Position numbers and translations under genes: made by a program | The notes under the pieces: generated by a model | The model's database searches: none | What the model was told of the DNA's origin: nothing | Seen by the model: only the letters and a program-made list of their open reading frames with translations | Part shown: positions 24,776 to 33,602 of the stretch, piece by piece | Numbering within the stretch: the stretch's first letter is position 1 | Layout of the letters: each line of letters begins with the position of its first letter | From: JBBQXK01 sp052387255 | GTDB taxonomy: Bacteria > Pseudomonadota > Alphaproteobacteria > Rhodobacterales > Rhodobacteraceae | Length of the DNA: 64,000 nucleotides | Assembly: GCA_052387255.1 (NCBI GenBank) | Contig: JBQTJI010000044.1 | Coordinates: forward strand, 55,616-119,615 | Direction: 5' to 3'

Positions 24776-24811
24776 AGTTTACAGAAGGTCATTCATGTAA
24801 TATTGTAAACT
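24776..24811. promoter_or_regulatory. Palindrome in the sgaA/regulator divergent promoter region
   Basis: AGTTTACA (24776-24783) and TGTAAACT (24804-24811) are perfect 8-bp inverted arms with a 20-base centre. The site sits between the divergent sgaA and the ScfR-type gene, 18 bp before the nearer ATG of the latter. It is a good operator candidate, with AT-rich TTTACA arms standing out from GC-rich surroundings. Confidence 0.55.
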
Positions 24812-24828
24812 CCACAAACCCATCATTG

Positions 24829-26250
24829 ATGTGCGACGGCATGCAGAAGACCTTCATCGGCCCCCACCTGCGCCGCCTGCGGCTGGAACGCGGCGAGACG
24901 CAGGGTGCCATGGCGCGCGCGCTCGGGATCAGCGCCTCCTATGTCAACCTGCTGGAGAACAACGAAAGATCGGTCTCGGTCCAGGTCATGCTGCGGCTGT
25001 TCGATGCCTATGGCGTCGACTGGCGCGACATCGCGGATGAAGAGGGCTCGGGCCATCTGGCCGACCTGCGCGCGGTGATCCAGGACCCGCTTTTCGCCGA
25101 CAGCCGCCCCGACCTGACACAGATGCGGGCGGCCCTGGTGCATGCACCGGGGCTGGTACAGGCGTTTCTGGCGCTGCATCGGGCGTGGCAGGCGACGACG
25201 GACCAATTGCTCAGCCTGACCGAATCCGACCGCCCCGAGATGCCGGCGCAGATCAACACCTCGCCCGAGGCGGCGGTCCACAACGTCTTCCGCCGCCAGA
25301 AGAATCACTTCCGCGAGCTGGAAGAGGCGGCCGAGCGGTTCTGGGCCGGGGCCGCGCCTGACCGGGACGAGGTCTATGCCAGCCTGAAGGCGCGGCTGCG
25401 CGACGGGACGGGGGTGACGGTGCGCCTGGCGCAGGTGCAGGACCTGCCCGGCACCCTGCGCCAATATGACGAGGGCCGCCGCGAGATCAGACTGTCCGAG
25501 GCGCTGGACCACACCAACCGCATCTTCCAGCTGGTCCACATGGCAGCCCTTCTGGAACAGCGCGACCTCTTGGATGCCCTGATCCGCCGGTCGGGCATCG
25601 CCGATCCGCGCGGGCAGGGGCGGCTGCGGGTGGAACTGGCGAACTATTTCGCCGCCGCCGTGCTGATGCCCTATGACGCCTACCTGGCCGAGGCGCGGGC
25701 GACCAAGTACGATCTTGACCATCTCGCGATCCGCTTTGGCGTCAGTTACGAACAGGCCTGCCACCGCGCGACCACGCTGCAGCGCGAAGGGGCGCAGGGG
25801 GTGCCGTTCTTCTTCCTGCGCATCGACAAGGGCGGCAACGTGACCAAGCGGTTCAACGCGACCGGTTTCCACCTGGCCGAGTACGGCGGGGCCTGTCCGC
25901 GCCTGGACGTCCATACCAGTTTCCGCACGCCGGGCCGGATCGTGCCGCAGTTCGTCGAGATGCCCGACCGCAGCCAGTTCTTCGTCTTTTCGCGCACCGT
26001 GGACCGCCCCACCTGGGCGCGCCACACGCAGGACAACCGCCTGGCCGTCGCCATGGGCTGCGCCATCAGCCACGTGGGCGAGATCGGCTATGCCGAGGGG
26101 TTTTCCACGCGGGCAGCACCGATGACCCCCATCGGCATCAACTGCCGCATCTGCCCGCGCGCCAGTTGCGACCAGCGGGCGCACCACGCGGCGATCCTGA
26201 CCCAGCCGGTGGACGAGCGGCGTCGCGGGGCCACGCGATATGACGGATGA
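24829..26250 (+). CDS. ScfR/RamB-type short-chain fatty acyl regulator
   Basis: A 473-residue transcription factor. Residues about 10-65 hold an XRE-type helix-turn-helix ('ETQGAMARALGISASYVNLL'). The middle contains an ImmA/IrrE-like region ('ELANYFAAAVLMPYDAY'). The C-terminal DUF2083-type domain includes the Cys cluster 'INCRICPRASCDQR'. Family members (ScfR, RamB) control acetate, propionate or glyoxylate metabolism. ATGs at 24829 and 24841 are both possible; I take the first. The position next to the serine-cycle operon, with a palindrome between, suggests control of that operon. Confidence 0.85.
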   Translation: MCDGMQKTFIGPHLRRLRLERGETQGAMARALGISASYVNLLENNERSVSVQVMLRLFDAYGVDWRDIADEEGSGHLADLRAVIQDPLFADSRPDLTQMRAALVHAPGLVQAFLALHRAWQATTDQLLSLTESDRPEMPAQINTSPEAAVHNVFRRQKNHFRELEEAAERFWAGAAPDRDEVYASLKARLRDGTGVTVRLAQVQDLPGTLRQYDEGRREIRLSEALDHTNRIFQLVHMAALLEQRDLLDALIRRSGIADPRGQGRLRVELANYFAAAVLMPYDAYLAEARATKYDLDHLAIRFGVSYEQACHRATTLQREGAQGVPFFFLRIDKGGNVTKRFNATGFHLAEYGGACPRLDVHTSFRTPGRIVPQFVEMPDRSQFFVFSRTVDRPTWARHTQDNRLAVAMGCAISHVGEIGYAEGFSTRAAPMTPIGINCRICPRASCDQRAHHAAILTQPVDERRRGATRYDG

Positions 26251-26330
26251 CGGCAGCGGTTGACGGGAGCGGTTGACGGGGTGGGGCGGGCAGGGGACAG
26301 TCAGCGCCAATCCCTGCCGGAGGTTGCCCG

Positions 26331-26897
26331 ATGCCCGACCGCCTGACGCGCGCCTTCGCGCTGATCGACGCCGCCAATGCCGCCGATCCGACGCTGGAAG
26401 GGGGCACGCCCGCAGCCCTGCTTTATGGCCAGCGGATGACGGACGAGCAGACCCGCCTGGCCCCCGACGCGGGCGAGGTGCTGTGCATCGCGGCCCGTGG
26501 CCAGCACGTGGAACGCTGGCTGCTGCCGCGCGCCGACTATCCGGTCGGCAAGGCGGGCTATCTGGACTGGCGGCGCGAACAGGCGCGGCGGCATGCCCTG
26601 CGGATCGCCGGGATCATGGCCGAGGCGGGCTATGGCGCGGACCACCAGGCGCGCGCGGGCGTCCTGCTGCGCAAGGAGGGGATCAAGCGCGACGCCGAGG
26701 TGCAGATGCTCGAAGACATTATCTGTTTCACCTTCCTGCGCTGGTACTTCGCGCCCTTCGCCGCCACGCATCCGGCCGACAAGGTGCAGGACATCGTGAC
26801 CAAGACCGCGCGCAAGATGTCGGACGCCGCCTGCGCCCGCGCCTTGCATGATTTTGCGCTGCCCGAACCGCTGGCTGCGGCCTTTCGCAGGCGTTGA
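26331..26897 (+). CDS. DUF4202 domain-containing protein
   Basis: A 188-residue soluble protein. The DUF4202 pattern is clear: 'AANAADPTLEGGTPAALLYG', 'CIAARGQHVERWLLPRADYP', 'GYLDWRREQARRHALRIAGI', 'RKEGIKRDAEVQMLEDIICF'. The conserved His/Arg/Asp residues resemble a metal-binding HD-like enzyme, but no activity is established. It stands alone, 80 bp after the regulator gene and before palindromic repeats. Confidence 0.8.
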   Translation: MPDRLTRAFALIDAANAADPTLEGGTPAALLYGQRMTDEQTRLAPDAGEVLCIAARGQHVERWLLPRADYPVGKAGYLDWRREQARRHALRIAGIMAEAGYGADHQARAGVLLRKEGIKRDAEVQMLEDIICFTFLRWYFAPFAATHPADKVQDIVTKTARKMSDAACARALHDFALPEPLAAAFRRR

Positions 26898-26929
26898 CGC
26901 ATCGTCGGCGGTGGCCTGACCACGCACGG

Positions 26930-26988
26930 GGTGCGTGCTGGCACGCACCGCCTCTCGCGTGCTCGGTGCGTGCAAGCACGCACCCTAC
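26930..26988. repeat. GTGCGTGC palindromic repeats, two units
   Basis: Unit 1 at 26930-26949 reads GGTGCGTGCTGGCACGCACC and is self-palindromic. Unit 2 at 26965-26988 is identical to the 24-bp unit at 53072-53095 (starting GGTGCGTGCAAGCACGCACC). They lie in the gap between the convergent DUF4202 and caspase-like genes. Extragenic location, self-complementarity and recurrence indicate a dispersed REP-like element. Confidence 0.75.
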
Positions 26989-27006
26989 GACCGAAACCAT
27001 CGCCCC

Positions 27007-29181
27007 TCAGAAGTTGCCGGCACCCATCAGCGACTTCGAGATGCTCTTCTTGGTTTCCTGCTGGGTCTTGGCGGTCCGGCCTGCCTTGGGCTTGAACTTG
27101 GTCTTGGTGCCGGTGCTTGTGGCCGCCGCCTTTTGCGGCAGGATCGCCTTGGTCTTGCCGGGCACCACCCTGGCGCGCGCGACCTGCACGGCGCAGACGA
27201 CCTGCGATTCCCGCTGCAGCTGCCACACCAGGTCCGCCGTCGGTTCAAGCGAGGTCGGAACCTGCTTTTTCGACAGGAAATAGCTGGTCAGGGCGGTGCG
27301 CGACCCCTTGCCCCAGGACCCGTCCACCTTCATGCGGTAGCACCCGAGCCGCGCCAGTTCGGCCTGGATGGTGCGGGCCAGGTCGCCCTCGTCCACGGTC
27401 AGGATCTGGTCGGACAGAAGGGCCGGGTCGATGGACGCCAGCAGTTCGCGGTGCGCATCGTTGTCGGCGGTCAGCTCGTTGCCGGTCACGCGCGCCCGGT
27501 CGGTGTCGACGGCATTCAGCTCCAGGATGCCGCGCGTCTCCCAGGTCAGGGCCGCCAGGCGGATCGGCTCGGGGTCCTTGGCGCTGTCGCCGCCCAGGGG
27601 ATCCGAGGGGTCGGGCTTGGGCAGTTCGGCAAGGACCGTCGTCGCCGGGATCGAGGCCACGGTTTCGCTGCTGACCGGTGCGGCACTGCCGCCGGGCGGG
27701 GTCGGTGCCTCGGGGGCGGTCGCGACTTCGGTGACCGCAGGTTCGGCGGGGGCTTCGGGGGCGGTCGCCACCTCGGCGGTCACAGGCTCGCCGGCGGGCT
27801 CGAACGGCGGCAGGGGCTCGACCGGGGCGTCGGGGGCCGAGGCGACCTCGATGGTTTCGGGCGCGGGTTCGGCCACAGGCTCGACCGGTGCTTCCGGGGC
27901 CGTCGCGACCTCGACCGGGGCGGGTTCCGCGACCGGCTCGACCGGGGCCTCGGGCGCGGTCGCGACCTCGGTCGGTGCAGGCTCGGCCACAGGCTCGACC
28001 GGGGCCTCGGGCGCGGTCGCGACCTCGGTCGGTGCAGGTTCGGCCACCGGCTCGACCGGGGCTTCGGCCACGGCGGTCGTGCCACCCTCGGCCAGTTCGG
28101 TGCTGCCCAGGGTCTGACCGGAATCGTCCACCTCGAGTTGCGAGACGTCGAACTCCGGCACGGTCTCGACCGGGGCGGCGACACCGCCGGCCGGGGCCGC
28201 ACCCAGCGTGATCTCGCTTTCGGCGGCAACCTCGAGGTTGTAGCTGGCCACCGTGATCGCGTCATCGGCCGCCTGCAGCGACTCGGTCGAGAACCCCGAT
28301 GCCGCCAGAAGCTCGAGGAACTGCGCGCGATCCTCGGGCGACAGCTGCGCCAGAAGCTCATAGTCCGCTTCGGTCAGCTCCTGCTTCGTCTCGGTCGCCG
28401 CCTGGAAATAGAACTGCTCGCGCAAGCTCGACTGGTCCCAGGGCGACTGCCTGCCGCCGGTGGTCTCGGCCACGTCGTTCCGGACCTTGATCATCATGTC
28501 CGAGATCGACAGGCCCGGCGTCTCGATCTGTTTCAGCAGTGCTGTCGTGAACGGGCTGTTCGGCGCGTCGCCCGCACCGTCATAGGTCACGGCACCCGGT
28601 TCGGTCGCGAAGGCGACAAAGGTGCCGACGCCGGTCTGCACGCGCGCCAGCCCGTCCGCCGCGGCCGACCCGCGCACCGAAGGCGGGACCGGATCGTTGC
28701 GGCAGGCGTCGAGGAAGATCAGCGTCTGGCGGCGGCGGTCCTGCAGGCGCGCGATGATGCCGTCAAGGTTCCAGGTCTCGGTGCGCAGCGCCTCGCGGCT
28801 GTTCAGGGTGGCATCGACCGGCACCAGATAGTTGCTGCCCTGCATCTGGAACGCATGGCCCGCATAGAAGAACACCGAGGCCTCGGCGCTTTCGGCCTCG
28901 ACCCCGAAGGCATCGACACGTTCCCAGAAATCGGCCGACTTCACGTCGACCAGCAGCGTCACGTCGAAGCCCAGGCGTTCAAGCGCCGCCGCGATGTCGG
29001 TCGCGTCGCGCGACGCGTTCTTCAGCTGGGGCACGTTGGCATAGTCCGAGTTGCCGACCACGAGCGCCAGCTTGCGCGCCTCGGCCGCCGTCAGGCCCGC
29101 GCCCATGAAGAAGGTTGTCAGGACCGCCACCACCAGGCCGCGACCGAGGGAGAGGGTTGCAGATCGCCGTGCACGGATCAT
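27007..29181 (-). CDS. Exported caspase-like (peptidase C14) protein
   Basis: A 724-residue protein with an N-terminal signal/anchor segment (GLVVAVLTTFFMGAGLTAA). A caspase-fold domain, residues about 36-270, has the His109 (FFYAGHAF) and Cys160 (IFLDACRND) dyad. A Pro/Glu/Ala-rich linker follows (about 365-540) with near-exact repeats of 'PVEPVAEPAP.EVATAPEA'. The C-terminal part includes a peptidoglycan-binding-like segment ('AELARLGCYRMKVDGSWGKG') and a basic Lys-rich tail. The start at 29181 is chosen because the preceding 41 codons do not resemble protein. Substrate is unknown; periplasmic or envelope location is inferred. Confidence 0.8.
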   Translation of the reverse strand: MIRARRSATLSLGRGLVVAVLTTFFMGAGLTAAEARKLALVVGNSDYANVPQLKNASRDATDIAAALERLGFDVTLLVDVKSADFWERVDAFGVEAESAEASVFFYAGHAFQMQGSNYLVPVDATLNSREALRTETWNLDGIIARLQDRRRQTLIFLDACRNDPVPPSVRGSAAADGLARVQTGVGTFVAFATEPGAVTYDGAGDAPNSPFTTALLKQIETPGLSISDMMIKVRNDVAETTGGRQSPWDQSSLREQFYFQAATETKQELTEADYELLAQLSPEDRAQFLELLAASGFSTESLQAADDAITVASYNLEVAAESEITLGAAPAGGVAAPVETVPEFDVSQLEVDDSGQTLGSTELAEGGTTAVAEAPVEPVAEPAPTEVATAPEAPVEPVAEPAPTEVATAPEAPVEPVAEPAPVEVATAPEAPVEPVAEPAPETIEVASAPDAPVEPLPPFEPAGEPVTAEVATAPEAPAEPAVTEVATAPEAPTPPGGSAAPVSSETVASIPATTVLAELPKPDPSDPLGGDSAKDPEPIRLAALTWETRGILELNAVDTDRARVTGNELTADNDAHRELLASIDPALLSDQILTVDEGDLARTIQAELARLGCYRMKVDGSWGKGSRTALTSYFLSKKQVPTSLEPTADLVWQLQRESQVVCAVQVARARVVPGKTKAILPQKAAATSTGTKTKFKPKAGRTAKTQQETKKSISKSLMGAGNF

Positions 29182-29405
29182 CGCGAATGTCCAAATCGGT
29201 GGCCAACAATATAGCGCAAAGCCTATCGCAGAACGCAGACCGTGACCAGTCCCAACCGCGTGACCGTGTGCTGCCTGCCATACCCTGCCGATCCGTCGGG
29301 CCAACGCGGTTGAATTGCGGGCCCTGTTGGGCTATCCTTTCGTATGGGGGCGTCGACGGACGCGGGGTCTTGCGACCCATCCGTCAGGATACGGAGGTAT
29401 TGGGA

Positions 29406-29714
29406 ATGCGTCTTGCTGCCATTGTCGCGGCCATCCTTTCGCTGTCGGCGGGTCCCGGCCTGGCCCAGGACCCCGCCTTGCTGTCGGTGTCGCCGGTGTC
29501 CCTGTCGTGGCCGAGCGACCTGGCGGTCCGCGCAACGGGCGATCTGCCGAACGACCCGGGGCGCGAGGGGTCCTTCGCCATCGGCCAGCCCGAAGGGTCG
29601 GGCTTTCGCGCGGTGCCGCTCACCGGCGCGGCCCCCCGCGCCGTCGTCCGCAGCACGCAGAACCGCGCGCGCAAGCCCTTCAGCGTGCCGTGGCAGTCGG
29701 GCGTGTTCCAATAG
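29406..29714 (+). CDS. Small exported protein
   Basis: A 102-residue protein with a signal peptide (MRLAAIVAAILSLSAGPGLAQ). The ATG is preceded by GGAGGTATTGG. The mature part is Pro/Arg-rich with no recognised family. It is divergent from the caspase-like gene and 116 bp ahead of another exported-protein gene. Confidence 0.6.
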   Translation: MRLAAIVAAILSLSAGPGLAQDPALLSVSPVSLSWPSDLAVRATGDLPNDPGREGSFAIGQPEGSGFRAVPLTGAAPRAVVRSTQNRARKPFSVPWQSGVFQ

Positions 29715-29830
29715 CGCGCGCCCCCCGGTCGGGCGTGGCGATGCGCGCTTTTGATTGACAGCGACTGGTTAATTCCGGCACACCAAGGCGAAATCGGGCA
29801 AAGGCCCGGTGACGCGGAGGAGTGTCTGTC

Positions 29831-30259
29831 ATGGCCCGGTCAAACCCAGTTCTCGGATCAGCCGTGCTGGCGGCGGCGCTTTGTGCCGGGGGTACGCTCT
29901 GGGCGCAGTCGGGCAACATCGAGCTCGAGCTGAACACGGCGGCGGATGTGAACGGCGGCTGCCGGCTGACCTATGTCGCCACCAACTCGTCGCTCCTGTC
30001 GCTGGACAAGACCACCTACGAGGTCGCGGTCTATGACCAGGAGGGGATCGTCAAGATGCTGCTCGCGCTCGAATTCGGCGGGCTGCCGTCGGGCAAGACG
30101 CGGGTCGTGCAGTTCGACGTGCCCGAGGTCGGCTGCGGGTCGATCTCGCGCATCCTGGTCAACAAGTCGGTCGAATGCATCGCCACCGAGGGGCCGCAGA
30201 CGATCTGCGAGACCGACCAGATCCTCAGTTCCCGCGTGCGGACCATCGCCTTCAACTGA
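29831..30259 (+). CDS. Small exported protein of unknown family
   Basis: A 142-residue protein with a signal peptide (LGSAVLAAALCAGGTLWAQ). GCGGAGG lies 10 bp upstream of the ATG at 29831; a GTG at 29822 is too close to that site. The mature part looks beta-rich ('CRLTYVATNSSLLSLDKTTYE', split at the 20-residue limit) and has four Cys spread along it. Perhaps a periplasmic partner of the caspase-like protein, from position only. Confidence 0.65.
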   Translation: MARSNPVLGSAVLAAALCAGGTLWAQSGNIELELNTAADVNGGCRLTYVATNSSLLSLDKTTYEVAVYDQEGIVKMLLALEFGGLPSGKTRVVQFDVPEVGCGSISRILVNKSVECIATEGPQTICETDQILSSRVRTIAFN

Positions 30260-30281
30260 CGGTTTCAACGGGCGGGCGGCG

Positions 30282-30899
30282 TCAGCCGACCAGCCCGGTC
30301 TGCCGGATGCCGTCGATCACGAACTGCACGGACAGCGCCGCCAGCAGCATCCCCAGCAGGCGCGTGATCACGATGGTGCCGGTGCGCCCGAGCATCCGTT
30401 CCAGCGGCGGCGAGGCCAGCAGGAACAGCCATGTGGTGATGATCATCCCCCACAGCAGCGCCATCACCCAGAGCGTCCCCGCCCACCCCGGCCCCGACTG
30501 CCCCACCAGCAGGATCATCGAGGCGATGGCCCCCGGCCCCGCGATCAGCGGCGTGGCAAGGGGAAAGACCGACGGGTCGTGGTCGGGGTCCGATTTCTGA
30601 TCCTCGCGCCGTTTCGTGCGCCGCTCGAACAGCATGTCGAGCGCGGTCAGGAACAGAAGGATCCCCCCCGCGATGCGGAAGGCGGGCATCGAGATGCCGA
30701 TGAAGCCCAGGACCGCCTCGCCGAACAGCCCGAACACGGTCAGCATGATGGCGGCGATGATGCAGGCCCGCGTCGCCATCGCGCGGCGGCGTTCGGGGGA
30801 CATGCCGGTGGTCAGCGCGATGAACAGGGGCACCAGGCCCGGCGGGTCGATCACCACGAACAGGGTGGCGAAAGCGGTGATGAGGAAGGGGGTGTCCAT
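30282..30899 (-). CDS. MarC-family integral membrane protein
   Basis: A 205-residue protein with about six hydrophobic segments. 'TLFVVIDPPGLVPLFIALT', 'FRIAGGILLFLTALDMLF', 'PLATPLIAGPGAIASMILL' and 'LLGMLLAALSVQFVIDGI' are typical of the MarC (UPF0056) family. Transport function is unknown. I use the ATG at 30899 (MDTPFLITAF), as the frame's earlier start adds non-membrane residues. The gap 30900-31145 shows no gene. Confidence 0.85.
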   Translation of the reverse strand: MDTPFLITAFATLFVVIDPPGLVPLFIALTTGMSPERRRAMATRACIIAAIMLTVFGLFGEAVLGFIGISMPAFRIAGGILLFLTALDMLFERRTKRREDQKSDPDHDPSVFPLATPLIAGPGAIASMILLVGQSGPGWAGTLWVMALLWGMIITTWLFLLASPPLERMLGRTGTIVITRLLGMLLAALSVQFVIDGIRQTGLVG

Positions 30900-31145
30900 C
30901 TTCCGCCCGTTGGTGACGACGACGGGAACCACATGGCATGCTGGACACAGACGACGCAACAGCGACGTCCATGCAGGGGCGACGTTGCCCAGGCAAGACA
31001 ATGATGGTCACAAAGTATTCACTTTTATTAGAGAGCAACCTGTAGTTGAATGATGATGACGGCCTGATGAGTAGGATCGCGTGCAGGTTGTCTGACAGCG
31101 TTCAGTGGCGCTGATCCAGGAACGACATGATCGGAGGTCCGAGAC

Positions 31146-31412
31146 ATGGGACAGTCAACACCTTTCGTTACAAACGGAGGTCAGCTGCGGGTCTGGCCAG
31201 AACATGCACCTGACGATTTCCGACTGCGGATGCTCGATGTCCTCAGTTATCGCGACGTGATGCCTGCTGATATCTGGGACGAGGTGCGCGACTGGCTTGA
31301 TGAACATGCGGTCCTCGTACCCGCTGCTTTCACACCGGAACCGTTGCCCAGACGCCAAGCCGACCGCAGGCCGGCGGCAGAGGAGACGACATGGTCATCC
31401 AAATCGTCCTAG
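31146..31412 (+). CDS. Small hypothetical protein
   Basis: An 88-residue soluble protein starting MGQSTPFVTNGGQLRVWPEH. It is acidic in the middle ('MPADIWDEVRDWLDEHAVLV') with a basic C-terminus. 'CGGAGG'-like purines near 31133 may serve as the ribosome site. No family is recognised. It overlaps the next small gene by 22 bp. Confidence 0.5.
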   Translation: MGQSTPFVTNGGQLRVWPEHAPDDFRLRMLDVLSYRDVMPADIWDEVRDWLDEHAVLVPAAFTPEPLPRRQADRRPAAEETTWSSKSS

Positions 31413-31612
31413 CGGGCATCCTGTCGGGGGGAGGTGCCCTGGTGTTCACGGCCCTTCTATTCGATCCGGGCTGGATCGCACTTGCCGCCATTTACAGTCT
31501 CTTTGGCTGCTTCGGTGCGGCGCTTGCCGTGTTCGCGGTCATGTCGCGGCAAGTGGCGCGGCCCGACAGCGTCGGCAGTGTGCAGGGTAACCTCGGCGTT
31601 CACGCCGGCTGA
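31391..31612 (+). CDS. Small membrane protein, two transmembrane segments
   Basis: A 73-residue protein. Residues about 5-25 (IVLAGILSGGGALVFTALLF) and about 30-52 (ALAAIYSLFGCFGAALAVF) are two membrane helices. GGAGACGAC lies just upstream. It overlaps the preceding small gene and converges on the ABC-F gene 16 bp away. No family is recognised. Confidence 0.55.
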   Translation: MVIQIVLAGILSGGGALVFTALLFDPGWIALAAIYSLFGCFGAALAVFAVMSRQVARPDSVGSVQGNLGVHAG

Positions 31613-31628
31613 AGCGAACGCCTCAGGG

Positions 31629-33476
31629 TCAGTTGACGGCCTCGAGCCGCTCCTGCGCCGCCAGCCACATCGCCTCGGCCCGGTCGAGGGCGTCCATCAC
31701 CTCGGCGTATTTGCGGTTCCAGGTTTCCAGTTCGCCGATGCGCTCGGCTTCGTAGAGGTCGGGATCGGCCAGCTTTTTCGCCAGCTTGTCGCGCATGTCG
31801 TTCAGCTTGACCAGGCGGTCCTCGCATTTGCGCACTTCGGCGCGCAGGGCAAGGACGTCTTCGCGGCTGGCTTTCTTCGGCTTTTCAACGGGTTTTGCGG
31901 CGACCTTCACGTCGTCGTCACCGGCCAGCAACTGGCGGCGGTATTCGTCCAGGTCCTCGGTATAGGGCACCACGGCACCGCCCTTGACCAGCCACAGACG
32001 ATCGGCCACCAGCCCCAGGAGGTGCATGTCGTGGCTGACCAGGATCACCGCGCCCGAATAGGCGGTCAGCGCCTCGACCAGGGCCTCGCGGCTTTCCATG
32101 TCGAGGTGGTTGGTGGGTTCGTCCAGGATCAGCAGGTGCGGCGCGTCGATGGTGGCCAAGAGCAGCGACAGCCGTGCCTTCTGGCCGCCCGACAGCCGAC
32201 CCACCACCGTCTCGGCCTGGTCCGCCATCAGCCCGAAGCCTGCCAGGCGGGCGCGCAGGCGGGGTTGCCCCTCGGCCGGGCGCAGGCGCATGACGTGCTG
32301 CAGGGGGGTCTCGTCGATGTGCAGCTCATCCACCTGGTGCTGCGCGAAGTACCCGATGCGCAGCTTGCCCGAGCGGTGCATGCGCCCCTCGGACGCCTGA
32401 AGTTTGCCCGCCAACAGCTTGGAAAGCGTTGATTTTCCTTCACCGTTGCGGCCCAGAAGGGCAATCCGGTCGTCCTGGTCGATGCGCAGCGACAGCCGCC
32501 GCAGCACGGGCGGCCCGCCATAGCCCACGGCGGCGTTGTCGAGGTTGATGATCGGGGGCGACAGCTCTTCGGGCGCGGGGAAGGTGAAGACGACCTTCTT
32601 GGCATCCTCGGGCGCGGTGATGACCACCATCCTTTCCAGCATCTTCACGCGGGACTGGGCCTGCACGGCCTTGGACGCCTTGGCCTTGAAGCGGTCCACG
32701 AAACTTTGCAGATGCGCCCGGCGCAGTTCCTGCTTCTTCGCCTCGGCCTGCAGGACGGCGCGGCGTTCGGCCATCTGGCGCGCGAACTGGTCGTAGGGAC
32801 CCGACCAGTAGGTCAGCTTGCGGTTGTCCAGATGCAGGATGCCGGTGACGGCGCGGTTCAGCAGGCCGCGGTCGTGGCTGATGATGATCACGGTATGGGG
32901 GTATTTCGCCAGATAGCTTTCCAGCCACAAGGCACCTTCGAGGTCGAGGTAGTTGGTCGGTTCGTCCAGAAGCAGGTAGTCGGGCTGCGCGAACAGCACG
33001 CCCGCCAGGGCCACCCGCATCCGCCAGCCGCCCGAGAAATCCGAACAGGGTTTCTTCTGCGCCTCGGTATCGAATCCCAGGCCCTTGAGAATGCTCGATG
33101 CCCGCGCCTCGGCCGACCAGGCGTCGATGGCGGCCAGGCGTTCCTGCACCTCGGCGATGCGGTGCGCGTCGGTCGCGGTGTCCGCCTCGGCCAGCAGGGC
33201 GGCGCGTTCGGTGTCGGCCTGCAGGACTGTGTCCAGCAGCGAGGTGGACGACGACGGCACCTCCTGCGCGACGCCGCCGATGCGGGCGCGCGAGGGCAGG
33301 GCGATCTCGCCCCCTTCCAGCGCCAGTTCGCCCCGGATCAGGCGGAACAGCGTGGTCTTGCCGGTGCCGTTGCGGCCCACGAGGCCCACCTTGTGGCCCG
33401 CCGGAATGGTGGCCGAGGCCCCCTCGAACAGGGGGCGGCCCTCGACGGAATAGGTGATGTCGGCGATCTTGAGCAT
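31629..33476 (-). CDS. ABC-F family ATPase
   Basis: A 615-residue soluble protein with two ABC domains and no membrane segments. Domain 1 has Walker A 'GLVGRNGTGKTTLF' and signature 'FSGGWRMRVALAG'; domain 2 has Walker A 'LLGRNGEGKSTLS' and signature 'LSGGQKARLSLLL'. Between them is the ABC-F linker ('FKAKASKAVQAQSRVKML'), and the C-terminus is a coiled coil. ABC-F proteins act on the ribosome as translation factors or antibiotic-protection factors; this looks like the Uup/YheS-type housekeeping group. The start at 33476 is MLKIADITYSVEG. Confidence 0.9.
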   Translation of the reverse strand: MLKIADITYSVEGRPLFEGASATIPAGHKVGLVGRNGTGKTTLFRLIRGELALEGGEIALPSRARIGGVAQEVPSSSTSLLDTVLQADTERAALLAEADTATDAHRIAEVQERLAAIDAWSAEARASSILKGLGFDTEAQKKPCSDFSGGWRMRVALAGVLFAQPDYLLLDEPTNYLDLEGALWLESYLAKYPHTVIIISHDRGLLNRAVTGILHLDNRKLTYWSGPYDQFARQMAERRAVLQAEAKKQELRRAHLQSFVDRFKAKASKAVQAQSRVKMLERMVVITAPEDAKKVVFTFPAPEELSPPIINLDNAAVGYGGPPVLRRLSLRIDQDDRIALLGRNGEGKSTLSKLLAGKLQASEGRMHRSGKLRIGYFAQHQVDELHIDETPLQHVMRLRPAEGQPRLRARLAGFGLMADQAETVVGRLSGGQKARLSLLLATIDAPHLLILDEPTNHLDMESREALVEALTAYSGAVILVSHDMHLLGLVADRLWLVKGGAVVPYTEDLDEYRRQLLAGDDDVKVAAKPVEKPKKASREDVLALRAEVRKCEDRLVKLNDMRDKLAKKLADPDLYEAERIGELETWNRKYAEVMDALDRAEAMWLAAQERLEAVN

Positions 33477-33602
33477 GGCCGGGGGGATGCAGCAGCGGGC
33501 GGGGGCTGTCAACCCGGCCCACGGCTTTCCATCCTGCGGACCCCATGCTAAGGGGCGCGCGACATCAAGGGCGCGGACCTGCGCCCCAATCCGGAGACAC
33601 CC

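Noticed and set aside
27780..28080. DNA tandem repeat with possible regulatory function
   Set aside because: It encodes the repeating PVEPVAEPAP linker of the caspase-like protein in one open frame.
26935..29214. A long plus-strand open frame opposite the caspase-like gene
   Set aside because: Composition is low-complexity Arg/Gly/Leu, typical of antisense frames in GC-rich DNA; the minus-strand frame has coherent domains. The same applies to long frames opposite the RTX, glg and ureC genes.
30900..31145. Regulatory RNA or riboswitch in the gap before the two small genes
   Set aside because: The AT-richer stretch near 31010-31060 has no clear conserved fold that I can recognise.
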